Of a stretch of DNA of 15,603 nt, positions 6,309 through 13,460 are shown one piece after another (the first letter of the stretch is position 1; every line of letters starts with the position of its first letter). A model generated the notes under the pieces. The model saw only the letters and a program-made list of their open reading frames with translations, was not told the origin of the DNA and did no database searches. The translations under genes and the position numbers were made by a program. Origin of the DNA: Acidimicrobiaceae bacterium (GTDB lineage Bacteria > Actinomycetota > Acidimicrobiia > Acidimicrobiales > UBA8190); the NCBI GenBank assembly GCA_003453695.1, contig DMNK01000121.1, positions 1-15,603 of the forward strand. The letters are read 5' to 3'.

Positions 6309-9257
6309 ATGAATCGAAGGGCAGGTCGGCGGACCATGCTCGCGGTCGCGAAACGGTTCGTGGTGGCCGGCCTCGTGGTCTCGACTGTGGCCGCCACCGG
6401 GCTGTGGTCGAGAGGGCCACAAGTCATCGCAGCCAGCTCGACAGCGATCAACGCGGTGAGCTACGTCAACCCGTTCATAGGGACGGGGAGCGGGGGACCC
6501 AACGTCGGGCAGATCGATACCTTTCCGGGTGCCTCGCTGCCCTTCGGCATGGTGCAATGGAGCCCCGACACCACGTCGCGGCCCGACGGCGGTGGTTACG
6601 CCTACGCCGACAGCGCCATCACCGGTTTCAGCCTCACCCATCTTTCCGGCACGGGTTGTCCGGTGTTCGGCGACATCCCCTTCTTGCCCGTTGGCGGCTC
6701 GGTACCGAGCAACCCCGGTTCAGCCTCCGAAGGATTCACCCACACCGGCGAGCAGGCCAGCCCCGGCCGCTACTCGGTGACCCTCGACACTCCGTCCGGG
6801 CCGCTGCGAACCGAGCTCTCGGCGACGACGCGCACCGGCATCGGTACATTCTCGTTTCCCGCGTCTACGACCGGTACGGCATCGGACATCACCATGCTCG
6901 TCAACGCCACGGGTGGAGCAAACATCGCCGGCAACTCCTCATCCGGAAGCGTGGACGTCGTTAGCCCCACAGAAGTGGTCGGTTCGACGGTCAACGGGGC
7001 ATTCTGCATCGCCCGCAGCACCTACAAGCTCTACTTCGCGGCGCAATTCAGCAAGGCGGCCGTCGCCAACGGCACCTGGACCGGCTCTGTTGCTTCTCCG
7101 GCACCGGCATGCGCCGGCTTGGCGTGCGGCGCCTATATGACCTTCGCGCCTGATTTCTCGCAACCGGCCGCCCCGCTCATCGTGAAGGTGGCGGTCAGCT
7201 ATGTGAGCGTGGCCAACGCCCTGGCCAATCTCGCCGCGGAAGACTCCGGTTGGGACATGTCGGCGGTGGAGCAGGCCGCCTCGGGTGCGTGGAATTCGAT
7301 CCTCAGCCGCGTCGTCGTCACCGGGGGGACGAACGACCAACTGGTCACGTTCTACACGGCGCTCTACCACGCCTTCCTCGGTCCCACGACCTTCAGCGAC
7401 GTGGACGGGTGCTATCCGAACTTCACCGACGTCGAGTTCGTCGCCGTCGGGGTGTCGTGCTCATCGGGAGTGCAGTACGCCAACTACTCGATGTGGGACA
7501 CCTACCGGACGCAGATGCCGCTCGTCGCCATGCTCGACCCCCCTGCCGCCAGTGACATGGTCACGTCGCTGCTCAATGACGCTTCCCAGGGTGGTTGGCT
7601 GCCGCGTTGGCCGGTGGCAAATTCGTACACCGCCATCCAGTCGGGTGACTCGGCCGACCCGCTCATCGCCGGCGCTTACGCCTTCGGCGCCCGCCAGTTC
7701 GATACCGGAGCAGCCCTGGCCGCCATGGTTCGCGGCGCCACGGATCCGGCCGCCGGCTCGAGCGTGGAGGACCTCATGTTCGAGAGCGACTCGTTGGTTC
7801 GCTACGAGCAGCGCCCCGGCCTTCCCGACTACGAGGCTCGCCACTACGTGCCGAATCTCATGTTCCGTCAGAGCTCAGGTGTCCCCGACGGAGCGTCCAC
7901 CTCTCTCGAGTACGCCCTCGACGACGCCGCCATCGGGCTGTTCGCTGCCTCGCTCGGCGACGGGGGAACGGCGGGGGAATTGCTCAGCCGCGCCCAGAAC
8001 TGGGAGTACTCATTCAACGCCGGCTACAGCTCGGCGGGAGGGTACGCCGAGCCTCGAGGCGAGAGCGGTGCCTTCCCCCCTGGTGAACCGGTCCAGCCTC
8101 CGCCTCCCAACGAGGGTCCGTATCCGGCCAACCAGATCTACTTCGGGCAGAACGGATTCCAAGAGGGCGACGCCGCCCAGTACACCTGGATGGTGCCATT
8201 CGACGTGGCCGGCCTCGTGAACGCCCTGGGTGGGGTGGTGCAGGCCAACGCCCGACTGGACGCGTTCTTCTCTCCGAGTGCAGATCCGGCCGGCTTCGGG
8301 CAGGCCGGTCCGACTGCTCCCTACTACTGGGCGGGGAACGAGCCCGACATGCAGACACCGTGGCTGTATGACTTCACCGGCGAGCCCTACAAGACCCAGT
8401 CCCTCGTCCACCAGGTCGAGGGGGAGTTGTACTCGAACGCACCTGGAGGAGAGCCGGGCAACGACGATCTCGGCACCATGGCCGCCTGGTACGTCTGGGC
8501 GGCCCTGGGGTTGTACCCGGAGGTCCCCGGCGGCGGCTCGTTGGTGCTGGGCAGTCCCTTGTTCCCCAAGGTGGACATCACCGTGCCCGGGCGGGGCTCC
8601 TTTGAGATCGACGCTCCCGGGGCGTCCAACTCGGAGATCTATGTCCAGTCGGCCAGCCTGGACGGCCAGCCGACGTCGGACTGGCTGACGTACCGATCCT
8701 TGATGCCCGGGGCCACCGGTGGCGCCCCCACCAACACCACCCTCTCCTTTGTGCTGGGCGCCACGCCCAACACGACCTGGGCCTCCCTGCCGGCCGACGC
8801 CCCGCCTTCCTTCGGCGAGGCCTCGCAGGCTGGCAACGACGCGCTCGGCAACGTGGCCGTCGACGGGGCATCGGCGATCGGATTCTCCCGACCCTGGGGT
8901 CAGCTGACGACGTCTCCAACCGGGTCAGTGCCGCTCACCATCGGCGCCCAGAACGTGAGCGGAGACGCGCAGGCCGTCGATTGGACCGTGACGGCGCCGC
9001 CCGGAGTGACGCTCTCCTCATCGAGCGGCGTGCTCGATCTGCCAAGTGGACCCGGTGACGCCGTCACGTCGGTTTCCATCGCGGCGCCGGTGGCCAGCTG
9101 CCAGTACCTCACCATCAGCTTTTCGACTCCTGGGGGCGGCCAGCTCCCGGGCGTAGTGGTGGCACTGTCGCCTGACGGCTCGATCCAGTGCGGCGCGCCG
9201 AGCGAGCTGGGGGGCACCGGACCCTCGCTGGGCACCACCCTCGAGTCCCTGCCGTGA
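6309..9257 (+). CDS. Secreted glycoside hydrolase family 92 alpha-mannosidase
   Basis: GH92 enzymes are calcium-dependent exo-alpha-mannosidases that release mannose, often alpha-1,2-linked, by an inverting mechanism. The 982-residue product shows the family's signatures: VNPFIGTG (about 54-61), FPGASLPFGMVQWSPDT (about 76-92), GFSLTHLSGTGCPVFGDIPF (about 106-125), the GNEPDMQTPWLYDFTGEP region (about 675-693) and PGNDDLGTMAAWYVWAALG (about 715-733), then LGSPLFPKVDI. The NEP glutamate and the GNDD acids correspond to the catalytic acid/base regions of characterised members, as I recall them. A basic N-terminus and a hydrophobic stretch (about 17-40) form a signal peptide. About 150 residues after the catalytic module (from about 830) are beta-rich and not part of core GH92, possibly an accessory domain. 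GGCGGA lies only 3 bp before ATG 6309, so ATG 6336 is an alternative start. Substrates could be fungal, plant or bacterial mannans. Confidence 0.92.
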   Translation: MNRRAGRRTMLAVAKRFVVAGLVVSTVAATGLWSRGPQVIAASSTAINAVSYVNPFIGTGSGGPNVGQIDTFPGASLPFGMVQWSPDTTSRPDGGGYAYADSAITGFSLTHLSGTGCPVFGDIPFLPVGGSVPSNPGSASEGFTHTGEQASPGRYSVTLDTPSGPLRTELSATTRTGIGTFSFPASTTGTASDITMLVNATGGANIAGNSSSGSVDVVSPTEVVGSTVNGAFCIARSTYKLYFAAQFSKAAVANGTWTGSVASPAPACAGLACGAYMTFAPDFSQPAAPLIVKVAVSYVSVANALANLAAEDSGWDMSAVEQAASGAWNSILSRVVVTGGTNDQLVTFYTALYHAFLGPTTFSDVDGCYPNFTDVEFVAVGVSCSSGVQYANYSMWDTYRTQMPLVAMLDPPAASDMVTSLLNDASQGGWLPRWPVANSYTAIQSGDSADPLIAGAYAFGARQFDTGAALAAMVRGATDPAAGSSVEDLMFESDSLVRYEQRPGLPDYEARHYVPNLMFRQSSGVPDGASTSLEYALDDAAIGLFAASLGDGGTAGELLSRAQNWEYSFNAGYSSAGGYAEPRGESGAFPPGEPVQPPPPNEGPYPANQIYFGQNGFQEGDAAQYTWMVPFDVAGLVNALGGVVQANARLDAFFSPSADPAGFGQAGPTAPYYWAGNEPDMQTPWLYDFTGEPYKTQSLVHQVEGELYSNAPGGEPGNDDLGTMAAWYVWAALGLYPEVPGGGSLVLGSPLFPKVDITVPGRGSFEIDAPGASNSEIYVQSASLDGQPTSDWLTYRSLMPGATGGAPTNTTLSFVLGATPNTTWASLPADAPPSFGEASQAGNDALGNVAVDGASAIGFSRPWGQLTTSPTGSVPLTIGAQNVSGDAQAVDWTVTAPPGVTLSSSSGVLDLPSGPGDAVTSVSIAAPVASCQYLTISFSTPGGGQLPGVVVALSPDGSIQCGAPSELGGTGPSLGTTLESLP

Positions 9258-9354
9258 CCGTCATGGGGAGTCGCTCGTCGAGGGTCTGAGCTTCGCCCAG
9301 TTGCTTCCGAGCCGGGCGATCCGCATCAGATTGTCCGGCCACGGGCCCCTCAGC

Positions 9355-10992
9355 TCAATCGTGAGCAGCGTCCCGAAGGGCACCCGCCACCCCGCTGGCA
9401 TGCTCGGCGGTCGGCGTTGCGCCGACGAGCGACGACAGGTCCTCGGCGTCGTCGTCGATCGCCTGCACGAGCCGGTCAGTCCCGCTCGTGCCCCACATCA
9501 ACGGCCCGTAGGTCCGCAGCTTCTCCCGGGCGACGAGTGCGGGCGGCAGGTCGACCCGTCCGGCCCCGCCGGCGGGGACGTCCACGGCCGCCGCCAGCAC
9601 GCGTCCATCGGAGAGCCGTAGGCGCACTCGAGCCGGGAACGTCATGCGGAAGGACTCGAGCGCCTCGGGCCGCCACAGCTCTGCCGATCGGGCCATCTCA
9701 CCCCAGCTGTTCTTCCCGTCGGCCCGCATCAAGCGCAGAAGACCGAGGGCCTCGCCGGGACCCAGGCGAAGCGGCTCGTGCTCGTGTCGGAGGCGGCGCA
9801 GCGCCGAGAGGACCCGGCCGGGTCGAGCCCCGGCCAGGAGGGGGCCCGGCGGGAGCAACGGGGCCATCGCTGCGGCGGTGGCGCCGGTGGACCGCCAGTC
9901 GTGGTGGACCGCGACCCGCTCGACCAGCCTCGAGAGCTCATCGGCATGGTGCTCCAGCCAGGCGTCGTGCGTCTGGGCGGGGGTGAGCTGGCCGGCCAGC
10001 GCTGTGACCGCCAGGGTCCAGGGAAGCGAGAAGGTCACCGTGACCGGTGTGGGCGGGCCCACCGGCGAGGCGTGGCGGCGCGCCATGGCGTCCATCTCGC
10101 AGCTGAGCATCCCGGCATCAACCTCCAGGGCGGCGATCTCCTGGGACTCGATGGGACCCAGCTCCAAAAGGGCATCGACAGCGGTGTCGACGTAGGCGCA
10201 GCCCGGGTAGCGCTTCACGCTCAGCGTGCTGGTGACCCAGCCGCTCCCGAGGTGTTGGAGCAGGGCGGGGAGCGGCGCGTAGGAGAAGGCCTCGAAGAAC
10301 CCGCGCCGGTCGTCGAGGACGTCCAGCGGACCGCTCACCCCCGCTGCGGCAAGGCGCGCGGCGCGCAACCCCAGGACCGCCGGCTCGGCGGCGGTGAGGA
10401 GCTTCGAGTCCGGGCCCATGAAACCCGGCACGGTGGGGCGAGGTGCCTGGTACAGCGCCAGGGCCAGCGCGTGGGCCAGCTGGCGCGCGTCGAGCCCGAG
10501 CAGCCGCCCCGCCGCCAGAGCGGCCCCGGCGGCATGGACGAAGCTCCACAGCTGCCCGTTGAGGGGCCCGAGCAGACAGGCGCCACCGAGACGGCCACCC
10601 ACCTCGTTGGCCACCACCTGGGCGACCAGCTGCTCCGAACCCGATGCCCCGGTCTCGGCCGCCAGCACCAGAGGGACCAGGACGGCCGAGTGGCCGGTGT
10701 GCGCGAAGCACACGTAGTCGTCGAAGTCGAGGGCGATCGAAAGCGCGGCGGCGCCGTAGAGGGCGTCCTCGGCACGCAGGCGCCGGCCGCTGCCCGGGAG
10801 CGGGACCGCGCCCTCGGCGCCCCACGCCTCGAGGCCCCTCAGCACCCGTCGCGCCGCTCCGTCGCCTGCGGACGCCGCAACGGCGCCCAGCACCGAAGCC
10901 CGCTGAGCCCTGCACAGGGCGAGGACCGGCTCTGGGACGTCGCCAATGGACAGTTCGGCAGCCCAGTTGGCGAGCCGCTCCACGGTACCCAC
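9355..10992 (-). CDS. MmgE/PrpD family protein (2-methylcitrate dehydratase-like)
   Basis: The 545-residue product belongs to the MmgE/PrpD family, whose best-known members dehydrate 2-methylcitrate in propionate breakdown. Many paralogs act on other hydroxy- or polycarboxylic acids. Visible family features are the N-terminal helical half with DFDDYVCFAHTGHSAVLVP (89-107), which matches the DYDD...H..G/H..V active-site stretch, and KRYPGCAYVDTAVDA (260-274) at the domain junction. It is longer than PrpD (about 480 residues) and lacks adjacent methylcitrate synthase or lyase genes, so a PrpD role should not be assumed. The GTG at 10992 follows GAGG by 4 bp. A GTG three codons in is a rival. 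The gene is downstream of the alpha/beta hydrolase on the same strand, and a 9-3-9 inverted repeat stands 15 bp before its start. Confidence 0.85.
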   Translation of the reverse strand: MGTVERLANWAAELSIGDVPEPVLALCRAQRASVLGAVAASAGDGAARRVLRGLEAWGAEGAVPLPGSGRRLRAEDALYGAAALSIALDFDDYVCFAHTGHSAVLVPLVLAAETGASGSEQLVAQVVANEVGGRLGGACLLGPLNGQLWSFVHAAGAALAAGRLLGLDARQLAHALALALYQAPRPTVPGFMGPDSKLLTAAEPAVLGLRAARLAAAGVSGPLDVLDDRRGFFEAFSYAPLPALLQHLGSGWVTSTLSVKRYPGCAYVDTAVDALLELGPIESQEIAALEVDAGMLSCEMDAMARRHASPVGPPTPVTVTFSLPWTLAVTALAGQLTPAQTHDAWLEHHADELSRLVERVAVHHDWRSTGATAAAMAPLLPPGPLLAGARPGRVLSALRRLRHEHEPLRLGPGEALGLLRLMRADGKNSWGEMARSAELWRPEALESFRMTFPARVRLRLSDGRVLAAAVDVPAGGAGRVDLPPALVAREKLRTYGPLMWGTSGTDRLVQAIDDDAEDLSSLVGATPTAEHASGVAGALRDAAHD

Positions 10993-11006
10993 GGTGCCTC
11001 ACGTTA

Positions 11007-11027
11007 CGGCTCGATCGAATCGAGCCG
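11007..11027 (-). promoter_or_regulatory. 9-3-9 inverted repeat upstream of MmgE/PrpD gene, operator-like
   Basis: CGGCTCGAT (11007-11015) and ATCGAGCCG (11019-11027) are perfect inverted arms around CGA. The element lies 15-35 bp upstream of the MmgE/PrpD start codon, where a repressor could block transcription or a stem could mask the ribosome binding site. Its lower GC than the surroundings and its symmetry fit a dimeric regulator site of the GntR or TetR kind, but no regulator gene is in the window. A terminator for the upstream hydrolase is less likely, because no T-tract follows on the minus strand. Confidence 0.45.
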
Positions 11028-11096
11028 ACAATCTTGGGCGATGCCACCTCGGCGGTTCGGCTCCGGAGTCCTTCGCCGGCCGAGACCCCGGCTCGT

Positions 11097-12077
11097 TCAG
11101 GCCTTCCCGTGGCGAAGCAGCTGGCGCAGTTGATCCGGTGTGGCCGTGCTGGGGTCCGTGGAGCTCAGGAAGTCGACGAGGATCTCCACGAAACGCACCG
11201 GGTCCTCGGCCTGGGGGAAGTGGCCGATGCCCTCCAGCAATTCGAGCCGGCTGTTGGGGATGGCCTCGTGTGCCTCATAGGCGTGGGAGACGGGGATGAT
11301 CCTGTCCTGATCCCCCCAGATGATGAGCGTGGGCATGTGCCCGGCGAGGTAGAGGCGGTCGGTGGCGCTCACGGACTGCCCGAGTGGGTCGATGACGGCC
11401 CGCATGGTCCGGACGAACGCCCGTCGGTTCTCCGGCTCGGTGAGCGAGCGGTAGGAGCGCCACATCTCCGCAGCTCGGTCATGACGGATGCCCCGGTCAC
11501 GAAGCAGCGTCGACACCGAGTCGCCGAAGCGGCGGGCGAATGCCGGGAAGATCACCGGCATCACGTACTCCGCCGCCGGCAGGGTCAGGGCCCGAAGTAT
11601 CCAGCTCACCTCGCGGCCCAGCCCTCCGGCGTCGACCAGGACGAGACGTTCACAGCGTTCGGGGAACTGGTAGGCGAACTGCATGGCCACACCACCGCCG
11701 AACGACTGTCCGACGACGGTCGCCCGGTCGATGTCCAGGACCTCGAGGAGGTCTCGCATGCCGCTGGCGTGGTTGCCGAGCGAGTAGTCACCCAGGGGTT
11801 TTGCCGACTTGCCGTGGCCGATGAAGTCGGGTGCCAGCACCGTGTAGTCGCGCTCGAGCAGCCGCATGGCGGGGATCCACGTGCCCGAGCTCCCGGCGAT
11901 GCCGTGGAGGAGCAGCAGCACCGGGCCCTGGCCGGCGCGCCGATAGGCGACCTCGTGACCATGGATCGCCACCGTCTCGACAGCAAATGCCGGGCGGGCC
12001 CCGTTCGGCGGCGGCGGGTCTGGCCGAGATCTGGGCTCCACGGCCCCATTGTCGCCCAGTTCGACGCCGGGCGTCAT
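11097..12077 (-). CDS. Alpha/beta hydrolase fold protein
   Basis: The 326-residue protein has a full alpha/beta hydrolase core. The oxyanion segment is LLLLHGIAGSSGTW (about 54-67), with DFIGHGKSAKP (84-94) after it. The nucleophile elbow is VGQSFGGG with Ser125, the acid Asp258 lies in WGDQDRIIP, and His286 lies in LEGIGHFPQ. A lid region spans about 150-225. The architecture suits esterases, haloperoxidase-like enzymes or C-C bond hydrolases acting on small molecules; nothing in the sequence decides among them. No signal peptide is present: residues 1-30 are Pro/Arg-rich and poorly conserved-looking, so GTG at 12041 is a possible later start. It shares strand with the MmgE/PrpD gene 104 bp downstream, and could supply or process its substrate. 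Confidence 0.88.
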   Translation of the reverse strand: MTPGVELGDNGAVEPRSRPDPPPPNGARPAFAVETVAIHGHEVAYRRAGQGPVLLLLHGIAGSSGTWIPAMRLLERDYTVLAPDFIGHGKSAKPLGDYSLGNHASGMRDLLEVLDIDRATVVGQSFGGGVAMQFAYQFPERCERLVLVDAGGLGREVSWILRALTLPAAEYVMPVIFPAFARRFGDSVSTLLRDRGIRHDRAAEMWRSYRSLTEPENRRAFVRTMRAVIDPLGQSVSATDRLYLAGHMPTLIIWGDQDRIIPVSHAYEAHEAIPNSRLELLEGIGHFPQAEDPVRFVEILVDFLSSTDPSTATPDQLRQLLRHGKA

Positions 12078-12118
12078 GGGGCTCTGGGCAGCTCAGACGC
12101 TGGCGTTGTGCCCGCCTC

Positions 12119-12130
12119 GGCTCCGGAGCC
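12119..12130 (-). other. 12-bp perfect palindrome between two minus-strand genes
   Basis: GGCTCCGGAGCC is a perfect palindrome 5 bp beyond the stop codon of the DUF6629-like gene and 42 bp upstream of the hydrolase start. It could be a weak terminator stem or a protein-binding site. Its left part, together with two preceding bases, recurs at 11057-11068. Confidence 0.25.
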
Positions 12131-12135
12131 TCCGC

Positions 12136-12798
12136 TCAGGTCAGGGCGTAGGGCTGGTGGCGATGGGGCTTGGCCAGGCGGAGGTGGAGCAAGATGGCGC
12201 CGCTCGTGAGCGCGGCATAGAAGCACCACAAGGACGTGAACCCGTCGGCCGTGAGCCGGGCCAGCACGATCACCGCCAACAAGTTGGCGAGTCCGAACAC
12301 GAAGATGTGCCGGTAGCCGGAAAGCAGCAGCGAGCCGCACGTCGCCACGATGTAGAGGCCGACGACCACGATCCCATGGTGGAGGCCGATGCTGTAGGCG
12401 AGGTGATACGAGCCCTGCCGCACCGTCACCGGGCCCCGGACCATGGTGGCGAGGAGCACCCCGGCGACGACGATGCCGAGTCCCAGAAACGGCGCCAGTG
12501 TCCATCGCCGCCGACGGGTCGGCTCCAGACGCCAGATGGCGAGCGGGACGAGCACGGGCACCACCACCAGGGCGATCACCAGGTAGATCCACATGGCCAC
12601 CCGCCCCACGGCGTGGGCGACGTCCCCCTCGAGGCTCCACCACACCAAGGACTCGTCGAGCTGGTGCACCCCGAGCAGGAGCGGTGTCGTGGCCAGCAGC
12701 AGCTGGCTCTTCCGCCCGCGCAGGTGCCGGCACGCGTCGACGCCGATGGCTGTGACGACGAGCCCGCCGGCGAGGTCGCCCTGGGGGGAGAAGCACAC
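12136..12798 (-). CDS. DUF6629-like multi-pass membrane protein
   Basis: The product is a 220-residue integral membrane protein that begins with MCFSPQGDLAGG and has LLLGVHQLDESLVWWSLEG at about 40-58. That combination is what I recall for the DUF6629 family of actinobacterial and other bacterial membrane proteins; no function is established that I know of. About seven hydrophobic segments are visible, near residues 8-20, 33-46, 67-92, 100-120, 132-157, 163-182 and 190-207. A cluster of arginines (RRRRW, about 95-99) would be cytoplasmic by the positive-inside rule. The start is a GTG at 12796-12798 with a weak ribosome binding site; the conserved MCFS opening supports it. It lies 103 bp downstream of the cold-shock gene on the same strand, and read-through from that gene is possible. 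Confidence 0.75.
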   Translation of the reverse strand: MCFSPQGDLAGGLVVTAIGVDACRHLRGRKSQLLLATTPLLLGVHQLDESLVWWSLEGDVAHAVGRVAMWIYLVIALVVVPVLVPLAIWRLEPTRRRRWTLAPFLGLGIVVAGVLLATMVRGPVTVRQGSYHLAYSIGLHHGIVVVGLYIVATCGSLLLSGYRHIFVFGLANLLAVIVLARLTADGFTSLWCFYAALTSGAILLHLRLAKPHRHQPYALT

Positions 12799-12901
12799 GG
12801 CCGCAACCTACCGGTCTGTCTCCGGCCTGTCCCGGCGACGACGGCCTACGCCGTGGGCGCTTTCTCGTGATCGATGGCGAGGACTGCGCCCGCTCGGATG
12901 G

Positions 12902-13105
12902 TCAGACGGGGCGGACCCGCTTGGCCTGCAGGCCCTTGGGGCCCTGCTCTGCCTCGAACTCCACGTTCTGCCCTTCGATCAGCTCGCGGTATCCCGAGCC
13001 CTCGATCGACGAGAAGTGGGCGAAGACGTCGGGACTGCCGTCGTCTGGAGCGATGAACCCGAAGCCCTTGGTGGCGTTGAACCACTTCACTGTTCCGGTT
13101 GCCAT
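12902..13105 (-). CDS. Cold-shock domain protein (CspA family)
   Basis: The 67-residue product is a complete single cold-shock domain, an OB-fold that binds single-stranded RNA and DNA and melts mRNA secondary structure in the cytoplasm. RNP1 is KGFGFI (13-18), RNP2 is VFAHF (27-31), and [10 protein letters not shown] is the typical opening. The C-terminal strand [10 protein letters not shown] is also typical. The ATG at 13105 is chosen over an in-frame upstream ATG (13192) because the family begins here and a purine-rich GGAGAAGAGAG stands just upstream. The gene is divergent from a fatty-acid desaturase gene. Csp mRNAs often have long regulatory leaders, and the intergenic space would allow one. 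Confidence 0.95.
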   Translation of the reverse strand: MATGTVKWFNATKGFGFIAPDDGSPDVFAHFSSIEGSGYRELIEGQNVEFEAEQGPKGLQAKRVRPV

Positions 13106-13254
13106 GGTGCTGTCTCTCTTCTCCACGCTGGAATGTGCTTGCGGGAGACCTCGTTCGGCAACCCAACCTGGCGCACGGCTCGCGTAGTTCAACGGTGCGC
13201 GGCGCCAACTCTAGCCGGGGTCGCCCAGGTCGGGGGCCGGCCTCTTGGTGCCGG

Positions 13255-13285
13255 GTCGTGGCCCCGCGTCGTGGCCCCGCGTCGT
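13255..13285. repeat. 13-bp tandem repeat, about 2.4 copies
   Basis: The unit GTCGTGGCCCCGC occurs at 13255-13267 and 13268-13280, with a partial third copy (GTCGT) at 13281-13285. It lies in the middle of the divergent promoter region. It could be simple slippage or a pair of side-by-side protein-binding sites, since 13 bp is a little over one helical turn. Confidence 0.7.
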
Positions 13286-13358
13286 TGTGGCTGCAACTTG
13301 TCACCCGATCGCGGCAATATTCCCAAGGCGGCGACCTCTGCTGGTGATCCCGGACCGG

Positions 13359-13364
13359 TAGAAT
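13359..13364 (+). promoter_or_regulatory. Candidate -10 element for the desaturase gene
   Basis: TAGAAT matches the sigma-70 -10 consensus at five of six positions. Its -35 region (about 13335-13341) has no match to TTGACA, which is common in actinobacterial promoters. Transcription would begin near 13371 and give a leader of about 90 bases before the ATG at 13461. Confidence 0.35.
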
Positions 13365-13460
13365 TTGCCTAGCGCCCTCTCCGCGGCGCCGGAATACCAC
13401 TTGGTGGACCATGCGGTCGTCGTTTCATCCGATCCCTGTGCCACGAGGATTGGAGAACAC

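Larger units (their letters stand above)
13106..13460. promoter_or_regulatory. 355-bp divergent intergenic region between cold-shock and desaturase genes
   Basis: No gene is visible here. It must hold the promoters and leaders of both divergent genes. A good -10 for the desaturase, TAGAAT, is at 13359-13364 without a clear -35. On the minus strand, TAGAGT (complement of 13208-13213) is a weaker -10 candidate for the cold-shock gene. A 13-bp tandem repeat lies at 13255-13285. The tract around 13298-13325 (TTGTCA, CAATATT) is unusually AT-rich for this window. Confidence 0.5.

Noticed and set aside
9355..10992. Calling this gene prpD of the methylcitrate cycle
   Set aside because: No methylcitrate synthase or lyase genes nearby and the length is atypical. 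Family-level naming is all the sequence supports.
9778..11133. 451-codon plus-strand open frame over the MmgE/PrpD gene
   Set aside because: Gly/Arg/Gln-rich shadow without motifs. The opposite strand has clear family homology and better codon use.
10644..12209. 521-codon plus-strand open frame over the hydrolase
   Set aside because: The minus strand carries a complete alpha/beta hydrolase with catalytic Ser, Asp and His. The plus frame is low complexity.
13106..13192. N-terminal extension of the cold-shock protein from an upstream ATG
   Set aside because: The family starts at [10 protein letters not shown] and the purine-rich ribosome binding site is directly before that ATG. The extension is leader RNA.
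13365..13460. Upstream ATG of the desaturase frame
   Set aside because: The added 32 residues have no family counterpart, and the ribosome binding site stands before the ATG at 13461.
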